Positions 8,754 to 14,428 of a stretch of 14,428 nucleotides of DNA are shown here, in pieces. The stretch comes from Porticoccaceae bacterium (GTDB lineage: Bacteria; Pseudomonadota; Gammaproteobacteria; Pseudomonadales; Porticoccaceae): contig JAUUYV010000006.1 of NCBI GenBank assembly GCA_030590275.1, positions 1-14,428 of the forward strand, given 5' to 3'. Both the position numbers and the translations under genes were made by a program. Every line of letters starts with the position of its first letter. The first letter of the stretch is position 1. Below the pieces are notes generated by a model. It did not search any database, was not told where the DNA came from, and saw nothing but the letters and a program-made list of their open reading frames with translations.

Positions 8754-8791
8754 GACCTTACCCTCGTGTTGGCCACAGCCAATGAAGTGGA

Positions 8792-8819
8792 ATGGGGATT
8801 GATTATAACCACTTTTCGA
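8792..8819 (-). promoter_or_regulatory. Candidate heat-shock (sigma32-type) promoter for ftsH, overlapping a TATAAT
   Basis: On the minus strand, TCGAAA (8814-8819), a 16-bp spacer and CCCCAT (8792-8797) match the E. coli sigma32 consensus TTGAAA-N11-16-CCCCAT at 5/6 and 6/6. A perfect TATAAT (8802-8807) lies inside the spacer, without a good sigma70 -35 box. The start would be some 30-40 bases before the ftsH TTG. E. coli rlmE-ftsH is sigma32-controlled, so the placement is sensible. It remains a motif match only. Confidence 0.4.
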
Positions 8820-8852
8820 TCATTAATTCTGCCGCATATCGGCAACTTACTA

Positions 8853-9482
8853 CTATTCAGCCTGAAAACCCTTAGCCACCCAGTAAACCTCCCTCGATCG
8901 AGCACGAGAAGCATTAGGCTTTCTAATACTAACCTTTTGAAATTGCTGGCGAACCTGCCCTAAAACCATATCAGACCCCTCGCCCTGGAACACTTTCGTC
9001 ACAAAAACCCCACCGGGTTTTAATACCTGCAGTGCGAAATCCAGGGCCAGCTCTACCAAATACATGGACCTGGGCTGATCTACTGCCCGGGTACCACTTA
9101 TATTGGGTGCCAAATCCGACATCACCAGGTCTATAGAGGCATCCCCCACCAACGCTTCGAGTTGATGTAGCACCCCATCTTCAGTAAAATCCCCGCAGAT
9201 AATTTCCACATCCGCCAGGCTATCCATAGGCAAAATATCACAGGCTATTATCCGCCCCTTTGAGCCAATCTTACCTGCCGCCACTTGCGACCATCCACCC
9301 GGCGCTGCTCCCAGATCGACAACATTCATACCCGGTTTAAGCAGGCGATCTTTGGCATCGAGCTCGAGTAATTTGTAACTGGCTCGGGACCGATACCCAT
9401 CCTTACGAGCCTGCTGCACATAGTGGTCGGTTTCATGCTCTCGCAACCAACGTCTGCTACTTCCGGATTTAGATTTACTCAT
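8853..9482 (-). CDS. rlmE: 23S rRNA (uridine-2552-2'-O) methyltransferase RlmE
   Basis: RlmE (RrmJ/FtsJ) is a SAM-dependent methyltransferase that modifies U2552 in the 23S A-loop late in 50S assembly, and it is heat-shock induced in E. coli. From the ATG at 9482 the protein is 209 aa, the same length as E. coli RlmE. The SAM-binding motif [13 protein letters not shown] lies at 54-66. The catalytic K-D-K-E tetrad is complete: Lys37, Asp123 in MSDLAPN, Lys163 in VTKVFQGEG, and Glu198 in SREVY. The frame stays open for another 31 codons upstream, to 9575. That extension is not part of the family and covers the divergent promoter region. The Shine-Dalgarno at 9482 is weak. The rlmE-ftsH neighbourhood opposite yhbY is conserved. 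Confidence 0.97.
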   Translation of the reverse strand: MSKSKSGSSRRWLREHETDHYVQQARKDGYRSRASYKLLELDAKDRLLKPGMNVVDLGAAPGGWSQVAAGKIGSKGRIIACDILPMDSLADVEIICGDFTEDGVLHQLEALVGDASIDLVMSDLAPNISGTRAVDQPRSMYLVELALDFALQVLKPGGVFVTKVFQGEGSDMVLGQVRQQFQKVSIRKPNASRARSREVYWVAKGFQAE

Positions 9483-9527
9483 AGTGTTTATAACTTTGGG
9501 CGAAAGAGCCACTTTACAAATACTTTC

Positions 9528-9536
9528 TGCTAGAAT
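9528..9536 (+). promoter_or_regulatory. Extended -10 promoter candidate for yhbY
   Basis: TGC-TAGAAT (TGn plus a 5/6 -10 box) is followed by a G/C-rich CGCGCGCC discriminator. No good -35 box is present, which extended -10 promoters tolerate. Transcription would start near 9543 and leave a leader of about 70 bases before yhbY. The rlmE promoter on the other strand of this 134-bp region could not be assigned. Confidence 0.5.
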
Positions 9537-9616
9537 CGCGCGCCTTCGTTCATAGCGCCAAAAAACCGTCATCACAGTACAATGATGAAAACGCTATCAG
9601 TATAGGCTGACAAACC

Positions 9617-9946
9617 ATGACTGCAACATCCTTACTCGGCAACCAGGAAAAGAAACACCTACGCCGTATTGGACATGAATTGAATCCCACAGTAACGGTG
9701 GCCGACAAAGGTCTTTCCGAAACGGTGCTAAACGAAATAGAAAGAGCACTGAAAGATCACGAACTGATCAAAATAAAAGTCAATGTCGCGGATCGAGAAA
9801 CACGAAACCAGCTCATTACTCAGCTGAGCGAAACTAGCGCTGCCGAAGTCATTCAAACTGTAGGCCGTGTTGCATTACTATTTCGCAAATCAAAAAAACC
9901 AAACCCTAAACTGTCTAATTTACTGCGGTCTGTCGGCAAAAAATAA
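9617..9946 (+). CDS. yhbY: Ribosome assembly RNA-binding protein YhbY (CRM domain)
   Basis: YhbY is a small CRM-domain RNA-binding protein associated with pre-50S particles. The 109-aa protein (E. coli 97 aa) is a single CRM domain. It opens with LRRIGHELNPTVTVADKGLSETVLNEIERALKDHELIKIKV, and the DRETRNQL and QTVGRVALLFR segments match the family. The first glycine of the family GxxG loop is alanine here (ADKG), as I recall for Pseudomonas-type YhbY. The C-terminal PNPKLSNLLR tail is also typical of that group. It is the only plus-strand gene, divergent from rlmE, and ends at a shared terminator. The ATG has AGG about twelve bases upstream, a weak ribosome binding site. Confidence 0.95.
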   Translation: MTATSLLGNQEKKHLRRIGHELNPTVTVADKGLSETVLNEIERALKDHELIKIKVNVADRETRNQLITQLSETSAAEVIQTVGRVALLFRKSKKPNPKLSNLLRSVGKK

Positions 9947-9996
9947 GCCTCCCATCACCTTGATCAGATGGAAACAGTCAGACGGAAAGAAAGAAC

Positions 9997-10034
9997 AATA
10001 AAAAAAGCCGACTTTTATGTCGGCTTTTTTTATT
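9997..10034. terminator. Bidirectional intrinsic terminator between yhbY and the crotonase gene
   Basis: A perfect 16-bp stem (9997-10012 with 10019-10034) has core GCCGAC/GTCGGC and a 6-base loop (TTTTAT). It is flanked by A7 on the left and T7 on the right, so both strands give a GC stem followed by a U-run. It ends yhbY on the plus strand and the carB-greA-CMD-crotonase unit on the minus strand. Confidence 0.95.
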
Positions 10035-10058
10035 AACAGTCCCGCAAATAATGCGCGA

Positions 10059-10862
10059 TTAATTACCTTTGGCGGAAGGAAACTTTGCTTCGCGTTTCTC
10101 TTGCACCGCAGCAAGGCCTTCCACTGCATCATCACTTAAGAAGCACTGCATTTCCATACGCAGGGAGTTTTCAAAAATTGGGGAAGCCTGCTGAATCCAC
10201 CCGTTTAAGGTGCTTTTAGTACCCCGAATCGCCTGCTGAGCGCCGGCGGCCAGCTGATCCGCTATCGCCATAGCTCTGGGTAAAACCTCCTCCAGAGGCA
10301 AGCTCATACTCACCAAACCAATTCGATCCGCCTCCTTACCATCAACAAACTCTGCAGTCATCAAATAGTATTTGGCTTTAGCCATACCACACAGCAGGGG
10401 CCATACTATCGCGGCGTGATCACCCGCACCCACACCAAGTTTGACGTGACCATCGGTAAATTTTGCGGTTTCCGACATAACACTGATATCAGCCATCAGC
10501 GCAACCGCCAAACCAGCACCAACGGCCACACCATTGATCGCAGAAATAATGGGCTTCTCCAACGCCAGCATGCGGTAGACAATATCCGCTGCTTCTTTCT
10601 GGATACGCTGCACACCCTCGGCGTTACCAACGATGTCCTGAATCCAGGTGAGATCACCGCCCGCTGAGAACGCTTTGCCCGCTCCAGTAACCACGACCAC
10701 ATTAGTCTCATCATCCGCGGCCACTGTGTCCCAGATTTTGGTCAACTCCCAATGCAGACGACCATTAGTAGCGTTCATGACTTCGGGCCGATTTAAGGTA
10801 ATCAACAATACGCCATTGTCTTTGTGTTCAAAAAGCAGATGTTCGTAATCTGAATAATTCAT
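10059..10862 (-). CDS. Crotonase-superfamily protein (enoyl-CoA hydratase/isomerase family)
   Basis: This 267-aa protein has the crotonase fold. Two oxyanion-hole segments are present, AGKAFSAGGDL and NGVAVGAGLAVAL, with the family pattern VVVVTGAG before the first. Numbering from the upstream ATG at 10865, the positions of the two catalytic glutamates of rat enoyl-CoA hydratase (Glu144, Glu164) are Ala120 and His140. Simple hydratase activity is therefore doubtful. Other charged residues near the site are Asp138, Asp149 and His150 (segments DGHVKLG and GAGDHA). A CoA-ester substrate is likely; the reaction is unknown. Two adjacent ATGs exist. GAGG at 10870-10873 is 7 bases from the second and 4 from the first, so I chose the second. 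The gene is last in the minus-strand unit, 88 bp after the CMD gene, with a palindrome and a hairpin in its leader. Confidence 0.9.
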   Translation of the reverse strand: MNYSDYEHLLFEHKDNGVLLITLNRPEVMNATNGRLHWELTKIWDTVAADDETNVVVVTGAGKAFSAGGDLTWIQDIVGNAEGVQRIQKEAADIVYRMLALEKPIISAINGVAVGAGLAVALMADISVMSETAKFTDGHVKLGVGAGDHAAIVWPLLCGMAKAKYYLMTAEFVDGKEADRIGLVSMSLPLEEVLPRAMAIADQLAAGAQQAIRGTKSTLNGWIQQASPIFENSLRMEMQCFLSDDAVEGLAAVQEKREAKFPSAKGN

Positions 10863-10877
10863 CATTTTTCCTCGTTA

Positions 10878-10907
10878 TGTCCCAGGATTCACCCTTCACC
10901 CTGGACA
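10878..10907 (-). other. Leader hairpin just upstream of the crotonase ribosome binding site
   Basis: TGTCCCAGG (10878-10886) and CCTGGACA (10900-10907) form an 8-bp stem with one bulged base and a 13-base loop. It ends four bases before the GAGG ribosome binding site. It could affect initiation or mRNA stability; no function is shown. Confidence 0.35.
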
Positions 10908-10918
10908 GCTAATTTAAG

Positions 10919-10938
10919 TTTTACTGGTATCAGTAAAA
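10919..10938. repeat. 20-bp near-perfect palindrome between the CMD and crotonase genes
   Basis: TTTTACTGGTATCAGTAAAA has perfect 8-bp arms (10919-10926 and 10931-10938) around a GTAT centre. It lies 12 bp after the CMD stop and 56 bp before the crotonase start. Its form suits an operator for a dimeric repressor. It could also form a short A/U-rich RNA hairpin. No U-run follows, so it is not an intrinsic terminator. Confidence 0.5.
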
Positions 10939-10950
10939 GTAACGGCTTAG

Positions 10951-11514
10951 TTAGCGGGTAAGATCAGGATCCAGCACCATTCCCTCATCGAGTTGCACGC
11001 CAAGCGTGTTAAGCGCCATGGATACCAGGTTGTACTGCCCTACCGTAAAGACGATATCCATCAGCTGCTCAGTGTTATAGCTTTCCAGCAGGCCCTCCCA
11101 GGTCGCATTGGAAATAAATGCATCTTCGTGCAATTCATCGGTAGCTTTCAATAACAAAGCTTCTTTTTTTGTCCAGCCCTGTGCTTCGGCACCCTGCTTA
11201 ATGCGCTCCATTTCTTCATCACTAAGATCACACTCGCGACCAATGACAACATGCTGCCCCCACTCGTAACCCGACTTGCACAGCCACCCAATACGCAAGA
11301 TCAAAATCTCTCGGTCGCGTAAGGATATGGTCGATTTGCCCATAATATGGTTCGCAAATACCAACCAACGCTTGCCCAGCTTAGGGTGATTCGCCAGTGT
11401 CTTGAAGATATTGAGGATACGGCCACCCATTTTGGCACTACCAAAAACAGCTCGCTGTTCTTCGCTCCAGTCCTCCTCCTGTACCGGGTTCACCCGGGGG
11501 CTTTGCATACGCAT
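10951..11514 (-). CDS. Carboxymuconolactone decarboxylase (CMD/AhpD-like) family protein
   Basis: This is a 187-aa all-alpha protein of the CMD/AhpD superfamily. The core helix pair is SLRDREILILRIGWLCKSGYEWGQH, with Arg68, Glu69, Cys79, Tyr83-Glu84-Trp85 and His88. AhpD-type members carry CxxC before the histidine. Here only one cysteine is present and glutamate occupies the second position, as in the YEWxxH branch. Disulfide-based peroxidase chemistry is therefore unlikely. The C-terminal FTVGQYNLVSMALNTLGVQLD is typical of the family. The frame is open to 11547, but GAGG at 11523-11526 lies 8 bases before the ATG at 11514, which sets the start. It sits 56 bp after greA and upstream of the crotonase gene. 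The substrate is unknown. Confidence 0.88.
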   Translation of the reverse strand: MRMQSPRVNPVQEEDWSEEQRAVFGSAKMGGRILNIFKTLANHPKLGKRWLVFANHIMGKSTISLRDREILILRIGWLCKSGYEWGQHVVIGRECDLSDEEMERIKQGAEAQGWTKKEALLLKATDELHEDAFISNATWEGLLESYNTEQLMDIVFTVGQYNLVSMALNTLGVQLDEGMVLDPDLTR

Positions 11515-11570
11515 GCTTGATTCCTCGACAATAAAGTTAAAAAACAAACCACTTTTAATCTGGCAATTAA

Positions 11571-12047
11571 TTACTTATGTTCAATGCCATCAATTTCGTA
11601 TTCAATTATTCCTGAGGGCGTCTGCACTGTCGCAATATCCCCTAACTCCTTACCAATTAAGGCGCGAGCAATAGGTGACTGGTAAGAAATTTTATGCTCT
11701 TTCACACTAGCCTCATCGTCACCGACAATCTGGTAAGTCACTTGTTCATCGCTATCCACATTAATAATAGTGACGGTCACTCCAAACATCACTTTACCGC
11801 TTGGTGGAATGTTACAGATGTCGACCACCTGGACATTTCCTAATTTACCTTCTATTTCCTGAACCCGACCCTCGGCAAAACTCTGTTGCTCGCGAGCCGC
11901 GTGGTACTCCGCATTTTCTTTAAGGTCGCCGTGGGCACGCGCTTCCGCTATAGCTTGAACAATGCGAGGCCGATCCACTTTTTTCAACTGCTCGAGTTCT
12001 TCTCGCAACCTAACCTCGCCTCTTACGGTCATGGGAACCTTACTCAC
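11571..12047 (-). CDS. greA: Transcription elongation factor GreA
   Basis: GreA binds the RNA polymerase secondary channel and stimulates cleavage of backtracked transcripts. The 158-aa protein equals E. coli GreA in length. The N-terminal coiled coil carries the catalytic tip Asp41 and Glu44 in [17 protein letters not shown], and the C-terminal globular domain contains [14 protein letters not shown]. The start is GTG at 12047 and overlaps the carB stop by four bases (GTGA), suggesting translational coupling. GGGAG lies about ten bases upstream. An internal ATG at 12032 (PMTVRG) with AAGG before it is an alternative, but the GTG matches the E. coli N-terminus MQAIPMTLRG in length. The carA-carB-greA order is conserved in gammaproteobacteria. 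Two accessory genes follow here. Confidence 0.98.
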   Translation of the reverse strand: MSKVPMTVRGEVRLREELEQLKKVDRPRIVQAIAEARAHGDLKENAEYHAAREQQSFAEGRVQEIEGKLGNVQVVDICNIPPSGKVMFGVTVTIINVDSDEQVTYQIVGDDEASVKEHKISYQSPIARALIGKELGDIATVQTPSGIIEYEIDGIEHK

Positions 12048-14428
12048 GATGCTATTTCTCCCTGTAATTTCTGTAAGCTACGCACGGTTCCGATACTATC
12101 TTCGGCTAAGGCTTGGCAAACGGCATTGCCACCCGCTAATGTGGTCGTGTAATACACCCCATTAGCCTCCGCGCTAGAACGAATAGTCGCAGAATCGGCA
12201 ATGGCCTTGCGACCTTCCGTTGTATTAACGATCAGATCGATCTTCAAGTTTTTAATCATATCGACAATATGCGGACGGCCTTCAGTGACTTTATTGACTA
12301 TCTCGACTTCCATACCTGCATCTGCGATCAATTGCCCCGTTCCTCGGGTGCACACCAACTTAAAACCCTGGGCAGACAAACGTCGCGCTACCTCGACAAT
12401 ACCGGGTTTATCCTGCTCCCTCACGCTGATAAAGGCTGTTCCGGATGCAGGAATTTCATCCCCTGCACCCAATTGCGCTTTGGCGTAGGCCTCGGCAAAG
12501 GTAACGCCGACCCCCATCACTTCACCAGTAGATTTCATTTCCGGGCCAAGAATGGGGTCGAGACCGGGAAATTTATTAAACGGAAATACCGCTTCTTTAA
12601 CACTAAAATGTTTGGGAATAATTTCCGCAGTAATACCTTGTTCATTCAAACTGGTACCCGCCATGCAGCGCGCCGCCACTTTGGCTAAGGACACACCAAT
12701 GCATTTGGATACGAAAGGCACGGTGCGCGAAGCGCGCGGGTTAACCTCTATGACGTACACTTTTTCGTCCTGCCAGGCGAGCTGAACGTTCATCAAACCT
12801 TTTACTTCAAGTTCGCGAGCCATGGTCTTAACCACTTCCCGCATCTCATCCTGTACCGCAGCAGTCAGGCTATAGGGCGGTAGCGAACAGGCAGAATCTC
12901 CGGAGTGAATACCCGCCTGCTCAATATGCTCCATGATGGCTCCGACCACGACATCTTTACCATCGGAAACCACATCGAGGTCTACCTCTATGGCTGCGGA
13001 TAAAAAGTAGTCGAGCAGTACTGGCGAATCTTCCGAGACCTGAACTGCCTCACGCATGTAGCGTTGTAACTCATCTTCACCATAAACAATTTCCATGGCC
13101 CGACCACCCAGCACATAGGAGGGCCGCACCACCAGCGGATAACCAATTTGCTCAGCTTTTTCCACCGCCGCTTCGGCAGAACGCACTGTCGCATTAGGCG
13201 GCTGTAATAAACCGAGCTTCTCTATCATCTGCTGAAAGCGTTCCCGGTCTTCCGCCCGATCAATAGCGTCCGGTGTGGTGCCAATAATCGGTACACCTTC
13301 GGCCTCAAGAGCTCGGGCAAGTTTCAGCGGTGTCTGACCACCAAACTGAACGATCACCCCAACGGGCTTTTCCAGTTGAATAATTTCCAGCACATCCTCT
13401 AGCGTAACCGGCTCAAAGTAGAGTCGGTCAGAAGTATCGTAATCAGTGGAAACTGTTTCAGGATTACAGTTAACCATAATGGTTTCGTAACCATCTTCGC
13501 GCATCGCCAACGCGGCGTGGACACAGCAATAATCGAATTCAATGCCCTGACCAATGCGGTTTGGCCCGCCCCCCAGCACCAGAATCTTCTGTTTGTCCGA
13601 GGGGGCAGCTTCGCACTCCTCCTCGTAAGTGGAATACATGTACGCGGTATCAGTGGCAAATTCTGCGGCGCAGGTATCCACACGCTTGTAAACAGGACGA
13701 ATATTCAGCTGGTGACGTCGAGCGCGAACGGCCTGCTCCGATTGCCCCACTAACTCCCCCAAACGCCGGTCGGAAAAGCCCTTGCGCTTGAGCCGATACA
13801 GCTCATCTGCGGCAAGCGAATCCAGTGCCGTGCCAACAATCGCTTTTTCCTCACCGATCAGATCTTCGATCTGGGCCAGAAACCAGGGATCAATTGCTGT
13901 GGCAGCATAGATTTCATCCCGACTAATACCAGCACGGAAGGCATCGGCCACATACCAGATGCGCTCACTGCCCGTGGAAGACAATTCTTCGCGTATTCTG
14001 GTCAGACCATCTTCGGTGGTGCTATCCACTTTAGGATCAAAACCACTGACACCGACTTCCAGGCCACGCAGCGCTTTTTGTATAGACTCCTGAAAGGTAC
14101 GCCCAATGGCCATGACCTCACCCACCGACTTCATCTGAGTAGTGAGCAGCGCATTGGCCTGAGTGAATTTTTCAAAAGCGAAGCGCGGTACTTTGGTCAC
14201 CACGTAATCAATGCTAGGTTCAAAAGAAGCCGGAGTCGCACCGCCAGTAATGTCGTTTTGTAATTCGTCGAGGGTGTAACCCACGGCTAACTTGGCCGCC
14301 ACTTTAGCGATGGGAAAACCTGTCGCCTTGGAAGCCAGGGCCGAAGAACGAGACACCCGGGGGTTCATCTCGATCACCACTAAACGCCCAGTTAAGGGGT
14401 CAACCGCAAACTGCACATTGGAGCCACC
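12044..14428 (-). CDS. carB: Carbamoyl-phosphate synthase large subunit (partial, N-terminus outside window)
   Basis: CarB makes carbamoyl phosphate from bicarbonate, ammonia delivered by CarA, and two ATP, feeding pyrimidine and arginine synthesis. The frame runs without a stop to the window edge ([11 protein letters not shown]), giving 794 residues. These correspond to about residues 280-1073 of E. coli CarB. Visible parts begin with the end of the first ATP-grasp domain, with [12 protein letters not shown] (Glu and Asn metal ligands). Next come the oligomerisation domain and the second ATP-grasp domain, starting near [16 protein letters not shown] and containing [11 protein letters not shown]. 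Last is the C-terminal MGS-like allosteric domain (about the last 130 residues), which in E. coli binds UMP and ornithine; [10 protein letters not shown] and INTT-like [10 protein letters not shown] are present. A GTG within the window is an internal valine codon, not the start. The stop overlaps the greA GTG. Confidence 0.98.
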   Translation of the reverse strand, partial: GGSNVQFAVDPLTGRLVVIEMNPRVSRSSALASKATGFPIAKVAAKLAVGYTLDELQNDITGGATPASFEPSIDYVVTKVPRFAFEKFTQANALLTTQMKSVGEVMAIGRTFQESIQKALRGLEVGVSGFDPKVDSTTEDGLTRIREELSSTGSERIWYVADAFRAGISRDEIYAATAIDPWFLAQIEDLIGEEKAIVGTALDSLAADELYRLKRKGFSDRRLGELVGQSEQAVRARRHQLNIRPVYKRVDTCAAEFATDTAYMYSTYEEECEAAPSDKQKILVLGGGPNRIGQGIEFDYCCVHAALAMREDGYETIMVNCNPETVSTDYDTSDRLYFEPVTLEDVLEIIQLEKPVGVIVQFGGQTPLKLARALEAEGVPIIGTTPDAIDRAEDRERFQQMIEKLGLLQPPNATVRSAEAAVEKAEQIGYPLVVRPSYVLGGRAMEIVYGEDELQRYMREAVQVSEDSPVLLDYFLSAAIEVDLDVVSDGKDVVVGAIMEHIEQAGIHSGDSACSLPPYSLTAAVQDEMREVVKTMARELEVKGLMNVQLAWQDEKVYVIEVNPRASRTVPFVSKCIGVSLAKVAARCMAGTSLNEQGITAEIIPKHFSVKEAVFPFNKFPGLDPILGPEMKSTGEVMGVGVTFAEAYAKAQLGAGDEIPASGTAFISVREQDKPGIVEVARRLSAQGFKLVCTRGTGQLIADAGMEVEIVNKVTEGRPHIVDMIKNLKIDLIVNTTEGRKAIADSATIRSSAEANGVYYTTTLAGGNAVCQALAEDSIGTVRSLQKLQGEIAS

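Noticed and set aside
9498..9519. Weak heat-shock-like motif (TTGTAA-N12-GCCCAA) before rlmE
   Set aside because: The -10 part matches only 4/6 and would leave about ten bases of leader before the ATG.
9483..9575. 31-codon N-terminal extension of rlmE
   Set aside because: The family begins at the ATG at 9482 (209 aa as in E. coli). The extension covers the divergent promoter region and starts at GTG without a ribosome binding site.
11515..11547. 11-codon N-terminal extension of the CMD-family gene
   Set aside because: The GAGG Shine-Dalgarno for the ATG at 11514 lies inside this stretch at ideal spacing.
14414..14416. GTG as a carB start codon
   Set aside because: The frame stays open to the window edge and encodes GGSNV, an internal CarB motif, so GTG is a valine codon.

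Overview
This window is core chromosome of a gammaproteobacterium. The gene order carB-greA / yhbY<>rlmE-ftsH-folP-glmM-tpiA-secG-tRNA-Leu(GAG)-tRNA-fMet-rimP-nusA-(infB) is the classical gammaproteobacterial arrangement. The proteins resemble Pseudomonas and E. coli families closely: GreA is 158 aa, RlmE is 209 aa, and the visible CarB fragment ends as a 1073-aa protein would. The many fatty-acid-type accessory genes and the long acidic SecG tail would fit a marine Cellvibrionales/Pseudomonadales-type lineage, but that placement is inference only.

Layout, in transcription order on the minus strand (right to left). carB is cut by the right window edge. It overlaps greA by 4 bp (GTGA). Two accessory genes follow greA: a carboxymuconolactone-decarboxylase-family protein (CMD) and a crotonase-family protein. 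A perfect 16-bp-stem bidirectional terminator closes this unit and also ends yhbY, which is the only plus-strand gene. A divergent intergenic region separates yhbY from rlmE. rlmE-ftsH ends at a strong intrinsic terminator, and ftsH has its own heat-shock-like/sigma70-like promoter candidate. folP-glmM-tpiA-secG-tRNA-Leu forms the next unit, with a promoter candidate overlapping the annotated 5' end of folP. The initiator tRNA gene (metY type) is a separate unit, with a near-consensus promoter carrying a GC-rich discriminator and its own intrinsic terminator. rimP-nusA follow, and an infB-type ribosome binding site sits at the left edge.

Functionally the window joins pyrimidine/arginine precursor synthesis (carB), transcription elongation (greA, nusA), ribosome assembly and rRNA modification (yhbY, rlmE, rimP), proteolysis (ftsH), folate (folP), cell-wall precursor synthesis (glmM), glycolysis (tpiA), secretion (secG) and translation initiation (tRNA-fMet).

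Most of the window is ordinary conserved housekeeping DNA. The part that departs from it is the CMD-crotonase pair between greA and yhbY. Its crotonase lacks both catalytic glutamates of classical enoyl-CoA hydratase, and a 20-bp near-perfect palindrome lies between the two genes. I saw no CRISPR array, insertion sequence or phage gene.
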